Source of the DNA: Sclerurus mexicanus
Lineage: Eukaryota; Chordata; Aves; Passeriformes; Furnariidae
Reading direction: 5' to 3'
Assembly (NCBI GenBank): GCA_013396755.1
Contig: VWZF01005810.1
Coordinates: 898,555 to 962,554, forward strand
Length of the DNA stretch: 64,000 nucleotides
Shown: piece after piece, positions 19,568 to 33,900 of the stretch
How the letters are laid out: each line of letters begins with the position of its first letter
How positions within the stretch are numbered: position 1 is the first letter of the stretch
Program-made: the position numbers and the translations under genes
The notes under the pieces: model-generated
Told to the model about the DNA's origin: nothing
The model's database searches: none
What the model saw: only the letters and a program-made list of their open reading frames with translations

Positions 19568-22500
19568 TGGAAGAAATGAGGAAGAGTGGAAAAGGAAATC
19601 CAGACTCAGTAGAAAGGATAGTTTTTGCTGTGTGAATACAGTTGCAGGATGCAACCACATCCAGTAGCCAGAACAAGAAAAGAATGTTGGCGTTATCCTT
19701 AGGAGAGTTAAGAAGCACTGGTGTCAATGCCTGTGCTTACCACCAGTCTGAGCCCTTACAATGAGAACAATTAATACCGAATTCCTAAGAAGGTGCTGGA
19801 ATTTGCCAAGCATCCAAAAAACAACCAGACCATTTTCAGGTCCTGGCTGTTTCCTAATGAACTGCTTGACCCAAAGGGCCTATAGCAGCCAGGACAATCT
19901 TCCTTTGCAAAGCCTCTTAGAATAGTTCCATTCAAATACAGACATAATTACACCTCTCCTCACAATATTATATTTCAAATATCCTCCCAGTAATCAGAAT
20001 CACTTCAGTGTGTGAGGACTGAAGAGCTCCTTTATCCTTACAGCAGAAAGCATATGAACTGTTACGAGCTAAAGAAGGTCTGTAATGGGAAAGGCTAATA
20101 GAAAATGCTTTGGGGCATCATCACAGTCACAAAAAAGGCATGAGCAAATCTGAGTCTGAGAGCAAGTGACAATGCTGTCCCTTTACTAGAAAATGCCCCT
20201 ATGGAAGAGTTACTGAGAACAAGAATCTTCTGCCTCCTCCGCAGAAAATCACAGCTACAGAGAAGTTGTTGTATATTTCAGTTTGTTCCCATGGTTTTAA
20301 TCTTCTAACTAATTATTCCTATTCAAGGCTGATTTATGTTTGGCAACTTTACCTTAAAGTAAGTTCCCTTTAACAGAGCAACACTCATTCTTGCAGGCAG
20401 AGTTACGTGGGGGGGGATACGACGTGTTCAGATGCGGTGTGAAGAGTCATTTGGCCAAAAAAAAATAAAAATCTCTGTGATACTGGCAGTGTGCCTACAG
20501 ATTTTTCCTTATTTACAGTAGGCCCTTGGTTTTCTGTCTCCCCTTGATGAAGAGCAGCAACGTTGACCTCATAAGGGATTCCTTCCAGTTTGCTTCCCAG
20601 GGTTTTTTGGTACTAATACATAGTTTATTTAACAACTGCATGTTTTTCACATGAGCAGTATGTAACACAATAAGAAGTTTCAACCAGCTGTGCTGTGTTA
20701 TGCCGCAGTACTCAGAGGTCTGCTTTCCAGAATGGAGCAGGAGTTTTCGTCCGCCACACTCGGTATCCTCACTCTGGGACAGTTACTTCAGAGGTGGGAG
20801 TGGGACATGTCTGGCAGCTGTGTAGCTTGGAAAGTCTGTAAAATCCCAGCACCTCATAGGTACTAAGTTTCTACAAGTTTTATCAAAATCGGCATCCAGG
20901 TGGTTTCCTGCTAAGGGAAAAGTGAGGAATTAGCTGCTTTCTTCTTTCAGGAACTGCTTGTTGTGTGGAGTTGAGCTGGGGGGGTCTGTTAGAAGGAAGT
21001 GGGGGAGCCACAATGGATGTAATATGGCACATGGTAAGGAACTGAGGACAGAAAGTGTAATGAACAGCATGGAAATCTATAGGAAAACAAACTTTATTAA
21101 TTCTGCTGCCTGTGCAGAGACACGGACTTCGTAGTTTCTCTTCAAGGGGTGTGTGTTCACAGCACAGAGCTGGGTCCACTGGGGAGGTGACCATTTTTAC
21201 AAATAAAAAGCAAGTGTTAGTGGTTGTTTGATCATGGAACAGAAAGTGAGAGCTGAGAACAAACAAGCAGCTGAGCTAGAAGAGGAGACAGAAGTTATAA
21301 CCTACTGACTCCAAAGGTGAGTGATGTGTCTGCTGTCACCTACACATAAAGATACCCAAGCAGCACATAAATTATATTTAAAATGAAGGAAGAATTTCTA
21401 ATGAGTGAGTTCTACATTCCTGAGTGTCACTTCAGGAAACTTTACTGAAACAGTCTGCAAAGATTGTGAACTGTAACCATACACAGAAACAAAGTGAGCT
21501 CGTTTGACTGAAAACCTGTAATTTGCTAGATTAGCAGTTTGCAGAGATATGGTTTAGCACTAAGTGAGCGTTGCTAACTAAAAAAAGAAAAATATTGTTC
21601 AATAGATATTGATTTGTGTAATTATATGCAGGGTATATTCAAAGTGGAGACTCGTCTGTTTTAAAAAAGAAAAAGGAACATTGTAGGGAGTGTGTTTGAG
21701 TGCATTTTCTGTTGGAAGCATTGGATTCCCACATGTGGTATCATTCAACTGGTTTTAAAATGTGTAAGAAGAAATGCATTTCTTGACAGCAAACTGTCTT
21801 ATCTTTGACAAAGTATAGGTGATCCCAGGCTATGCCTATGGTGCTATCAAAGTAGCATTTGGCACGATGAAGGAGATTTTATATGCCCCATAGTAATTAG
21901 TATTTCTGAGGAGAATAACAGGGACTTTGTCTGATAATTATTCTGTGGAAAGGGCACTGTATCTGCATGGCAAAACAGATGAGCTGGAGCCATAGCTCTG
22001 TGGAAGCCATCCAGGGGTGTTTTCCTGGTCCCACTTCGTCTCCATGAGTCATGGAGACTGTGGGAATTTCGTTTCTTATGAACCTGCTAATGAAGAGTGG
22101 CAAAGTACAAATCCTTGCTAGAATTTTTTCTCCAGTTTTCATTAACCTCTGTATAGATATTATTTTAATTAAAATAATCTTGACAGCGCCTATGAAAAAG
22201 CTATAGGGATTGTAACAGCAATTAAATGAGTTGTCAAAAATGATAAGCAGCCTGGTATCTCAGGAAGGAAATTAACACTGACCAATAATGGGACAGTAAT
22301 CTTAATCCAGAGTTGTTTGCCTCTCAGGAACTCTTTAAAATGGATGGATATTGAAGACCAGGCAATTTTAGAACAAGACGGTTAAGCAATCACTGCCATA
22401 AAACATCTCCATTTTAAAAGTCAATGTCATACTGGTGTAATAGTGGCTGACAACCAGCCAGCAAGAAATGTGATGTTAATTAGACATTAATAATGCAAAG

Positions 22501-25500
22501 TCTTGATGATTTTCCTGTATTTTGGGTATCAGAATGATAGGGAATTGTATTCAGCATTAGGTACTGCTGGTGGAGTTTAACAATGGTCTGCATCAGTGCC
22601 ACCTGTTTCTTTGGCTTGTCCACTGCAGAGAAAAGGCATGGAAATGCTGGCACGCTGTTCACTGCTGTGAGAAAGATAGGGTTTGAAAGCTGGTTTCTAG
22701 GTTATGTCACCATGAGTCTCTTATTACCTGGGAGCTGTGCTGAGCACAAAATACACAAGTCTTTTGGTAAATTACAAACTCCCTAAATTATAGTATTTTG
22801 CTCATCTTAAAAGCACCATTCATGCTTTAGATGACTTGGCATCATGTTTGGGCAAGCACAAGGAAAATCAAGCCCTCGGTACTGTCCCAGGCTGGAAGGC
22901 ACCATCCTCTCCCCTGTCACACCAGGCTCAGAAGGTGCAGATGGAGCTACCTTGGGTGCAAGGACTGGGTCACTCTGCCCAGCATGCTCACAGGGGGGTG
23001 GTGAGAAAGGCTGCCCAGGAAGGAGCAAGCTGTAGAAACAGCCACAGTGTTACTATGGGAGAGGGTGGGAGAGGATTGAACTAAAAGTTGGGTTCAAATG
23101 GCTCCTTGGTAGAAGAGAACTGGAAATAGTCTGTCAGGAGGCACCAGAGCTGTTTTGTAGGACCTGGGAGTGGATGAAACGATGCTTATTCAGACAGTCT
23201 GAGGAGATCCCGTGAAGGATGTCCAGGTATCCTTGCATCTATGGATTAAATGGAGAAATTCAACTCCTATGTCATCAAGAAAAGGGCTGACAAGTTTAAT
23301 AAAGATAATCCTGACTTATCCTTTCTTCTCAAATGTGATCCAAGCGGAGCTGCACCTTGGGGCTGCTTTTGCTCTTCTGCCCTGTGCTTCAGCTTGTGAT
23401 TATCTCCTTCAAATTTTCTTGTCCCACTCTCAACAAACATGAGAATTAAAAAGGGAATGATAACATGTCATGTTCCTGGTTAGAGAAACCTGCACAGTAA
23501 TGTGCCTGGGATGTTTCAAAGTGAAGCAAATTTCTTGTCCTGCTATAGCATTAATAGCCTGTTGTCTTTTCTGGTGATGTGTGGACAACCATCTACAATG
23601 TGCACCTGTCTACACCGAGGGCTTTTTTAGTCTCCTTTTCTCATCCCTAAAATTAAAATTAATCTCTTCATTCAGTAGAAAGCTCTATCTCACAAGAGCT
23701 GTGATTTGAGGAAGAAGAAAATAAATAGCAAGATGCTAAAAAAAGAGCATCTTTCTTGCTTGCTTTGTGACAATATGCAGAAGTGTAAAGAGACTGGATT
23801 GTGTTATTCTAGAGACTAACTGAAAATGTAGTAAGAGATAATTCCCAGCCCAAGGACATTCACACTGTAAGGGAACTTGAAACATCTGAGCAAAAAAAGC
23901 AACATGTAAGTATGGATAACAGTGGGACAGCAAGTGCTTCTTTTCTTCTCTGCTAATATGCGTACTGTTTGTTCCTTGCAACCCTCCAACTTACTGCTGC
24001 GGTTCTCTTGTGTCTTCTGGTGCACGTAGATGAAGGCTTTGAGCTGAGGGATGGTGACAGCCAGGACCAGCTTACTTCTTGGACCGATTCAGGAGGGAGC
24101 TTTCTATATTTAGGAGTAGCATAGAAGGTAGCCCATCAGGCAACAATGGCTGGAGAAGCCCTAAGACTGAGGCAGGGCAGGGCATTCACTGGGTTAGCAG
24201 GACCCAGAGACAGGGAATCAGAGCTACAAGGAGCCCTAAAAATGCATAATAGAAAAGGGCAGCGATGGAGAACATCAGAGTACTGATGAGAGCAAAATAG
24301 CAAGTGTGAAAGGGGCAACAGATTAGGAAGTTGGAGCAGTGAGGAGGAGGCAGCAGGGACAAAAGTTCAGCCTCCTCAATGATGACAGTGTTTTGTGGAA
24401 TTGAACTAAAAGCTTCCGTGGTGAGGAGAGTCTAGGATCTGAAGAGCTCAATGGATCAGTAATGATGTACACTGAGTTTCAGTGTACTTTCCGGACTGAA
24501 TGTATGCAGAAAATGACCATATGTTCTTATTGATATAATGAGAGTAAAAAGTGAATGCAATAGAAGTGAAACATATAATTTCCAAAGTATTTTCCTACTT
24601 TATAAAGCCACAGGTTTAGGTTTATTTTGTAAGACAGCAAAAGGCAACATGTGAAGTATTTCTAAGGAAACACCTGTGTGGAGTATAAACAGTAATATAT
24701 CAGACATAACATGGGTGGTAAACTAATTTTTAGTGCTCAGCATAATATCATTAAATTTTTTTACTGAAATGATTTCAGTAAAAAAGATCAGCCTACATTT
24801 GTTGAAGATGCGGTGTTGTACCACTACTCCAGACAAACAATGCTGTTTAAAAAAATAAAGTTTTTTACAACTTTCTTCCAGTAAACCACATCTGGATTTT
24901 TAACCTCATTAAAAGTTTTTGTTGTGCTTTTATATCAGACTGTATTGTAATGGAATTGTTATTTATCTCCAGATTTATCCAGTTCCTCCTTTCTGGACTG
25001 TCTTGCATTTATCAGGGTCTTTAATTACATTGCTCTACTGGCTGACCACTACAAAAATTGAAATCCTCACCACAAATCTGTAAAAATGTTTCCACTTGCA
25101 TTGGGAGACAAAAATAGAATAATTCCATGTCTTTTTGGACGGATGCCTAGCTGAAACTATGCAGGGTTTGACTGACAAGAGGATGTAGTCTTTGCTGAGA
25201 GCACTTTCTTTAAGGTCCTTTTTAGTCTTCAGGAACATTTGAGTAGATGAATGAGGAGAGGATTTACACTAGTTTCCCTTCATTTTTGTTAACTTTGCCT
25301 GCTTTTTTGTAACTTCTTTCTTTTCAGCTCATCTGGCTTACTGAATATACAATCACAAGCTGGTAAGTAGTAACTTCAGGAGTTTTGGTTTGAAATGGCA
25401 CTCTTTTGTGTACAGCTGTGCTAGAAGAATAAAACCCCTTTGTGCCGATAAGCAAAAGCAGAATTATTTACATGCTCAATATTTGCCAGGGTTATAACTC

Positions 25501-27160
25501 TAAAGTGTAGTCTTTCAGTGGTGAATAAATATGGTTAATACATAGCTCAGCCTGCAAATGCAGGGGAGAGACTTTACTTGAGTAAGTTCAGAATTATTTT
25601 GCGTCTGAGTGAGCTCTCCTCACTGTGCTGCACGGCACGTTATCCGTTTCCTGGGGAATGTGGATGGGAGCTTACAAAGCACAGCAGGTAATTGGCTGCT
25701 TCAGCTGGAAAAGCAGAAAAAGGATATTTGTTGGTATATACAGAAAGAAAATGAGGACAAGTGGTAATTACTATTGGATGATAATATTTGTCCATAGTCT
25801 TCTGAGTCGCTTGTGAGATTGAATCCGTACTGGCACATTGTAAGGGTAGTGAGTGTGCTAAATGTGAAGTTTAAGCAGTTGAGCAACTTTTTCTGCAATG
25901 CATTTTGGACTGGAACTTTCATATGCTGTGAATGTAAAAACAGAGGTGAATGTGCTTGTGATTACACAGTTTTTCAGAATGCTTTCTTCTGCTGTTCAAG
26001 GCTTGTGTTTCTGTATCTTGGCATACATTTTTGTATCGGTACTTATTTTGAACCATATCTTCATTTTATGTGAGCGGTCTTATCTGATGTCTGTGGAAAG
26101 TGAACATACCTCAGCCTTTAGGAACTTATTTCTGTATTTCTAAAACTTGTGTACGCTAAGGCAAATATTTCCTCTTGGAAAGGGAAAGCTATTACTGGGT
26201 TACATACTTTTTCTCAGTTGCACATGTGGCAGTTTCTACAGACAGACCCAAAAAAAGCTGTAATGGTATATCTATGTTTTTTGTTTAAAGTGGTTTATAT
26301 CCAGATGAGGCGGGGAAGTGTGTTGGCAGTGTAAAGACAGTTGTACCAGGTTCCTCCTAAAATAGGGCCATTTTCATGAAAAACTTTTTATTCTCAACTT
26401 TTTCTCTCCCTTCTCTCTTTAACTAAATGAACCATGTAGTTTAAAGTCAAGGCTGATAGATACTGGAATAACACCAGATCTATTTTAACTTTCGTAATAT
26501 TGTGTAAAACCCCACATATCTGGGTTTGATATTTCAAGAATTTTTGCATAGGGATAAATTTGTATGATGAATCTCACTGGAATTGATTGGCACATGAATA
26601 TAATATTTACTTCAAAAATCTTTTCATTTTTATGTTGCAAAACTCTAGCCCTTGGATAGTTTGATTTTGATTTGTTTGCTGAAAATCTCACAAAGAACCA
26701 TGTATATTGTATTGGAGGTTGAAATTGTGCTGCATGTGTAGAGAGTGACAAAAAAGAGATATTTTATGGATTTAGTAGGTCTACATGGCTGTATGTAGAG
26801 AGAATATTTGGAATACTGAAAAATAGTTTAATCTTTTTTAGCACTTTATTATCCTTAACAAACAAAGGTTTGTTTCCTCCTCTTTGATAAAGAGGAAATC
26901 CAAATGTTTTTTTGCTTTTTTTGTACACCCTTGTATTCTTTAAGGTGGCTTTAAATTTTCATCAGTGTCATATGAGGTAAAATGTGTATTAAAGCATTAA
27001 GGAAAATGGGGTTAAGACATGCACTGTCTAATAAAAGATATTAGTATTTTTTGGCAGTCATCCTTTGGCCTGTGTTATTTTTTTTTACAGGGCACTGACA
27101 TTTTCCCTGGTTTCTTTAAGACTATCATTTTGTGTGTGTAGATGTGTTTTTTACCCATTG
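19568..27160. other. Intergenic DNA, no gene seen
   Basis: Mainly unique sequence. A stretch at about 22150-22500 is AT-rich, low in simple repeats and has homeodomain-like TTAATTAAAA and GTTAATTAGAC motifs; it reads like a conserved non-coding element. Moderately GC-rich patches (about 22850-23050 and 24020-24350) hold only chance frames. No transposon or exon is supported. Confidence 0.45.
22150..22500. other. Candidate conserved non-coding element
   Basis: Complex, non-repetitive AT-rich sequence with clustered TAAT-type sites, including TTAATTAAAA near 22165 and TTAATTAGACATTAATAATG near 22475. Reading frames are closed. Conservation cannot be seen from one genome; the call rests on texture only. 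Confidence 0.2.
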
Positions 27161-27212
27161 ACCTTTTTTTTTTCTTCTTTTTTTTTTTTTTTTGTTTTTT
27201 GTTTTTTGTTTT
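27161..27212. repeat. T-rich low-complexity tract
   Basis: Long T homopolymer runs are broken by single C or G (units such as GTTTTTT). This may be an old poly(A) tail read in reverse, but no retroposon body is evident beside it. Confidence 0.85.
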
Positions 27213-27908
27213 TGAGTGCCAAATACTTAATGTGTCATTTCTGGCAGAAATTTCTGGTGATCAAACAGGAAATAAAATGGGCTTGAAGAAAGTTGCTGGA
27301 AAGGCATATAACAGGATGGCACAGACATGGAAAGCTCTTTTTTCTTCCTGCAGGGGTTGCATACCAGTCTTCATAGCAACTTACTGAACACAGGAGGAAG
27401 CACATATTTTTCCTGGGCTTGGAAAGCAAATGTGGTCTCAGAGTGCAAGGTTTACTAGCAGTATAATCAGCTAGAGTGGCACGAGTGACCGTGTGCCAAC
27501 TTTCTTTTACCTCGTGTGTACCTGGCCCAATTAACTCCATTCTTCATTCTTCAGTCATCTCCCCAGGTAGCTACCTGGTCTTAATGGGCCATAAAACGCA
27601 TGGCACTGGTCCATATGGAAATGTTTTGTGGTGTGCGGGGTGTCTCAGCCCTTCACAGGGATTTCTGAGAGTGTCGGGGGTGGAAGTTCTGTTTAAAAGG
27701 AAATTCAGAGGGTGTGTACCTGTGCCCTCCCCCTGACTGCTGGAAGGGTCTCTGTATAATGTAGGTCATCAGATGAATGTTAGATTAGTTTGGGAGAGGT
27801 GCACAGAGCACCCAAGGGAGTGAACTTCTGTTAAGCACAAAGGGAAGAACTTCAGTTGGGATTAGATACTGCTGTTCTTATCTCTTAAACAAGATTTCTT
27901 TTTTGCTT

Positions 27909-27945
27909 CTGCCTGCCTGCCTGCCTGCCTCCCTCCCTCCCTTCC
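27909..27945. repeat. (CTGC)n / (CTCC)n microsatellite
   Basis: Five CTGC-type units (CTGCCTGCCTGCCTGCCTGC) are followed by CTCC units. It is a compound tetranucleotide repeat, likely length-variable between individuals. Confidence 0.9.
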
Positions 27946-30900
27946 AAGTGGGGATTAACCATAACTTTTCTAATTAGACTTCTAAATGGATTGTGCTTAG
28001 TTACAAGTCAAGTAGCTCAGTTCTTTCCCTGCTATCGCTCCTGGGTTTTCTAGACTTTAACCCTCTATCTGGAGAAGTCGATGGAGTGGGAGGTAGCAGG
28101 GGTCAGATGGTCTGGTGAAAGACACTCATTCTGCAGACATCAGATTGCAAATAAAAAGACCTAGGAAGGCCTGAACTTCTGCAGGTGAAGCTCTGCAGGG
28201 AGGGAAAGCACCTCATGCTGTGAACCTGGCCGAAGGAAAGAGATCCACAGCTTTTGGGTAGGCTCATACTTGAAAATGCATTGAAAACATTTTAGCAGGC
28301 TTGTGACCTTTAAAGGAGATTAGAGCTAGTTATTAGTTCATTTCTACCTAAGCATGTTTATTTGAGTGGGTGCTGTATATTAAGTATAAATAGTGTGGAA
28401 GTGTCTTTCTTCAATATTTCATAGAAATTGTGAAGAGCCAAGGAATGTATTTGATTACTTGTGCCTATTCCTTGGGGTCTTTCTTGGATATGTGCTTAAG
28501 CTCAGGATATTATCCAGAGCATCGGAATTAAAACTGTTGATTGAAACTGGGGTAGATCAGAAGAGGAGATCTGTGACTCTGAAAAATTTTATGGCTAAGC
28601 CAAACTTCTCAGATCCTCCTTTTGTCCTGTGCATATTTCTGAGTGTACCTTTGACATCCAGGCACACCTGTATGGATCTTGTTAGCATAAGAAAGAGGTG
28701 TCGCCAAACAAAAAACTAATAATCTGGCAAGTCAATTCAAATTTGCTAGGAGTGGTTTGCAGGAGCACTGAGAATTGGAAATTGGATTTCTGACTCATAT
28801 TTTGCTGGGAAAGTTGTGACATATTGGGATAATACACTTGCTCTGTGTCATTCTCAGCCACCTAGCAAATTTAGAGCATTTTGTGAACTTAAACATGCAT
28901 AGGTCTCCTGTCATACAGGAAAAACTTGTGGCACAGCCAGAAATGATTTGGAACCATTTCCTTGGAGCTTCTGTGAGGAAACAGGGCCACCTATGCCATA
29001 TCTGGTGGCCTAAATAGCCTTAATTTCCCCCCTGATTGTAGCGGAACTATTTAACAACCCATTTCTTTTCTTACTCTCTGTGTTAAGGAGGAAAAGGCTC
29101 TGTATGTCATGCTTACACCTGAAAATTGACCACAGTATTCAATAAAACAAATTGCTTGTCTGAAGAATTTCAGGAATCAAAAATTTCTTCTCAAACATGC
29201 TTATTTTTGGACTTTCATCCTCAGTTAGATCAAATCACAACAATCTGGTTTTGGTGGTCCTAAGCTCTCTCACATGGAGCTGCACATGATAATTTCTGAT
29301 ATTAGATTGCCAACTCATCAAAATTGTAATAATTCAGAGTTACAGAGAAATTTTTTTGGTCAGACCAGTGAAAAGCTACTTTAGAGAAATGATGCTGTTT
29401 TTATATGCTCACATCCCCAGACTGTGTCACTGTGTGACCCTGGCAGAGCCCTAATGTAGTCAGCAAGGCCACAGTAGTTTGACTCTGGCCAGGACAGGCC
29501 CTCATAATTTTAAGTAAGTCATATCTACATGAAAGAATAATAAAATCTGTGACCTTAGATCATACAACCATGCCTGGAGAGGACTGAAATTACAATCAGA
29601 GGTGCTGGCACCTGTCAGATTTAATTTAGTGACCTTTCTCTGCAAACCCAAATACACCTCACTAAGTTCTTGAACTGTTAGGGAAACCCAAAATGCCCAG
29701 ATGGTGACGGGTTGCTTACAGTCAGAAACGGCTCGCTCTGATGCTGTTTGGGTTCTTGGCTAGGAAGGAATTAAACCTGTGATGGAAGTGAGATGAAATA
29801 TTCAGAGTAAGAGGTTTCCAGAGAGGGATGAGCTGGCTGAGGTTGAACTTAGCACTTTCAGGTTCTCTTCTGTCTTCTCAAAGTGTGAAAGGTGTAACAA
29901 ATTCACCAGTTGTGGGGTCTCCCAAGGGATGGCTCACACCAAAGCAATTTCTTATTGGCCTAGTTGAAGCGTTTTCAAAAATAGTCAAACATGGCTTTGA
30001 GTTGGGGCACAGTACGAGGTGGGTGAGAGCCATCCTGTGTGAGAGCCCACGCCAGGCTGTCCAGCTGGCCTGGTTGGGTACATGTGCACTAGCACCCATA
30101 TCCTTGATCTGACTACGTGTGTTAGCTGGGACACGGATATGCTGCACTTCTCAGTGCAGTGGAGTCAGGGTTAGAAAAAACGTATTGCTTTATTTTCACT
30201 GCTGTAATTTCAACAGAGCAAACATGAATAAAAGTCAGACTATGTGGGCAAAATGGGCTCTATCTCCCATTAAGGATTTGCCACAAGGAGGTGGTGTGCC
30301 ACACCTGAGGCAGGAATTCTGACTCTGGCCAGGGCTAAACCCCTCATTTCTTTCCAGAGCCACGCACCAGATACAGCCTCTCTCACCAGCTCCATGTCTC
30401 CCTTTGTGAGGATGCAATCTTCCTTCCCCAGCTTTTGCTGTGGTGCAGTGGCTGCCAAGGTTCCAGTGCTGCAGGGAGGTCATTTCCAGGGCTAGACCCA
30501 GGGAGGCAAAAGCAGGAGTGCTAAACAAACCTTGGCGAAAACTGATCATCTCTTGGCTAAACACTTAATTCCTCTGGCCTGCTGAAGGTCTGCTGAGGGA
30601 GCCAGAGAACTCACGTAGCTCTGCAGCCAGCTGTGTGTGCCTGATGCAGGAGTTAAAACTCCCTGAGACAGTACATCTGTGTCTTTGGTCTCATTCACTT
30701 TAAAAAATGTGTCATTCCATGTTAATTATCATTTTCACATATGTCAGAAGTGATGTATGATTCATAAATAAGAATATTATATGTGTTGCCTTTGACACCG
30801 TGTAAGTCAGGCAGTGACATGGCACAAACTGCATTTACAGAGCTGGTGACAAAGTATAAAAACCTAAAAAGTGTCTTGAAACTCAGAAAAAAGTGTTTCT

Positions 30901-33900
30901 CCTGAACAGAACATATTGCAAGTGCTGTATTTCCAACCAGTGAGGGCTGAGTTAGGAATCGCTTTTCTGTTAGCTAATTTCTGTCCTTAAGAGAATGCTG
31001 CTTCCTTCCTCCCTTCATTTAATTCCTTTGCTGTTTTGACCTTCACCTGAGTGACTCACTCCCTGAAATCCTCTCGGGAGGATCAGTGTCAGTTCTAATA
31101 AGCCAGCTGTCACTTTACACCAATCAGAAAGTAAGTGTTTCATTTGTTAAATGGGCCAGGAGAACACATCGGCTTTTTCTACTATCCTTGGTTTTCTTCT
31201 AGGGGAAAGTGTTTTACTTTTATGTGACTGAAAGTGCATAAAGCGGATTTGAAGCTGGAGCTTTAAGTGTCTTGAATGAAGACTGTTATGTAAGGCTTTT
31301 CTTTATTTATCAGTTTTACTGAAATGCGATCAGTGTTACAGCACAGGGTCTGGGTGCAACGAGTTTTCTTGTGTTTCTAGTAAGAAGATAAGGGATACAC
31401 TGTGTAAAGAATGCACTGGGAATTTCTTTTCTTTAGGAAGCTGCACAGGGAAAGTAAGATTATTGCACTGAGCTCTTGGCTGCTGATGCAGGGTGCAACA
31501 TTGCTTCTTGTTGGGAGTTTTGCCATCCACTTGATTGCAAGCAGCACAGCTTTTTCTCTACTATAGCTTCTGTTATGTTTATTGCTCCCCTTCTGCTGGT
31601 GTTTAGTGCTGACAAGCACAACCTGTGTTGCTCTACCAGCTTGCACAGGTGGGTTAGATTAAGACCACTAAACTTGGAAAGTATTTAAGAGTGGATGGGG
31701 AGGGGTAGTATACTTTTTTTTGGTGCCTTTCACAGAGAGGTTGGTGTTTTGGATTTGAGTTCAGTGGCTTATGGACTTTTTAAGTGGTGTTTGGCAAACT
31801 GAAGACAGTGCATCTCACTGACTAATTGCTACAGTGAAGAGCAATTCGAGACAGGAAAAGAAGGTGGTAGCTCCAGTGCATGAGAGGAAGGCCATGGATT
31901 TTTTCCATGAAGCAGGAGATTGTGTAAGTATAGCTGCTTCTGGGGATTTGACTCTGTGGTGGGTTTTTTTAAGCTGAAAACAAACCTGTATGTGGAGTCA
32001 GGTGATGATGGTGAAACATCAACCCCTGGCTCTGCAGTTAAACTCTATGAAGCCAGAGCCCCTTCACTTCTAAAGTAAGGCCCGTTGGTGATGCTCCTGA
32101 GTGCCCTGGCTGCTCAGCACTCAGAGCAACTGAGAGTCTTCTTCTGTGGTATTGTTTGGAGGTATCTCCATAACTTTGCAGCAATATCCCACAGGCTCTT
32201 TCCTCTCTGTGGGGAATCTCCCTGAGCTCTTCAAACTTCTCCTGTCACTACTGTTCCACAGGAGCCTCTGCAAGGAGAGGCTAAAAGACAGCAAGTTGCT
32301 TATTGCACATTACAGGAGGCTGCCCAAGCTTTGCCCTGGAGATTATCCTTTTGCCTTCTTGCTGCAGAAGTGGGGAGAGTGGCTTGTATCTTCTGGGCAT
32401 TTAATTTGTCCTTGTCTCATAAACTACATGGGCTGGAGATACAGGGCCAAAATCTTTCTTGCCACCCTAATTTGTGCTCTAAGCGAAGTGTTTGCAGTAA
32501 CTTAATTAGAGTGGTATGAGAACAATTTTGAGATGCTGAAATCTAGATAAATCTTCAATATACCATCCATCAGGCTGACTGAGCTTTGAAACTGTGTATG
32601 TATGATAAATATACATCTGTCTTCTATTTGAGTATCTTTCAGGAAAGGACTTAAAAATTTCAGATTTAGAACCCTGTGCTTGGCCCTGCTCTACAATGAG
32701 CACCCCTAAATTGCAAAGAAATGGTTCTGGCTTTGTTGGTTCAGATTTTGTGTTGATTTTTGTCTTGGATATGTCTGATGGATGTGTTTCTAAAAGTATG
32801 ACTTGTAGAGAGTGGAGAATCTGATATTTACTAGTGTGGTTGTCCCCCTTCCCCAGCTCCCAATGCCCTTTATCCACTTCAAACAACTACAAAAAGGGGC
32901 TACCTAATCTTCAGGGAAAAAAAAAAAAACAAACCACAAAAAACAACCTACCAAAATTTCTGCAATACTACACCTTAAACAAAGTACCTTGTGGCCATTA
33001 AGCACAGCTTTGAGTAATTGACTTTATCAACAATGGCTCAAGTTTGTGGCTTTGTAAGTGAGTGGAACCAGAGCCCGCAGAAATCAGTCTGTTCAAGTCA
33101 CTGCCGATGTGGGAAGCAGTGCTGGGGTAATGAGATTAAACTTTCTATAAAAAAGGAAAAATAGGTAGCTTAATTTTCAAGAGAGCTAGGATTTGATTTA
33201 TTTTAAATAAAAGTGTGTATATAAGTGTATGGCTATACAAACTTATATACAGAAACAACAACAGATAATCACCCTGTAAAATGTATAAGCACTAGGTATC
33301 TTTCAACATATTCTACCTTAATATGAATTTAGAAAATCAAAAAAGATTCTTTTATAGTTAGATCACATCATGTGAGAGAAGTCAAGTAATTGGTAGACTT
33401 GGTGTAATTCTTTGCTGTTGAATTTGGAAAATAGGCAACATACAATTCAAAAGATAGTTCAGACTTTAATTTTTGATCTGTGCCATGCTCCATAGATGTG
33501 AATGTAGCTACTAGTTAGGAAAATGCAATGTTCCCTTGTGTAGGTACAAGGCTCTGCAGGCAGCTCATTCAGTATTCTCCAAGAGTACTGAAATTGGGCA
33601 ACCAAACAGCTGTTGATGTTTAAACAAATTGTGATTTATGAACTCTAGCTCTTTCTTCAACTTTATATTACTTAGAGCCTTTTGTGACAGTCCTTGTCCT
33701 AGAGCAAGAAGCCACAGCATGATATAGCATGTTTTACATGCAATGAGTGTATCTACTGGAGAATTGTCCTGTACTAGATGTAGGGATTTTACTACTTACA
33801 GTCTGTATTTACGAATTAACAAAATACAGGTTTCCTTCTTAACAGTTTGTGAGTTTAAGGCCTTATCTTGAACATTACAAACAGACCTTGGAGGAGCAGA

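Noticed and set aside
20883..21266. A 127-residue minus-strand open frame
   Set aside because: No family resemblance, low-complexity Pro/Ser stretches and no splice or promoter context.
27161..27212. Poly-T tract as the tail of a processed pseudogene on the minus strand
   Set aside because: No gene-like sequence lies on the side where the retrocopy body should be.
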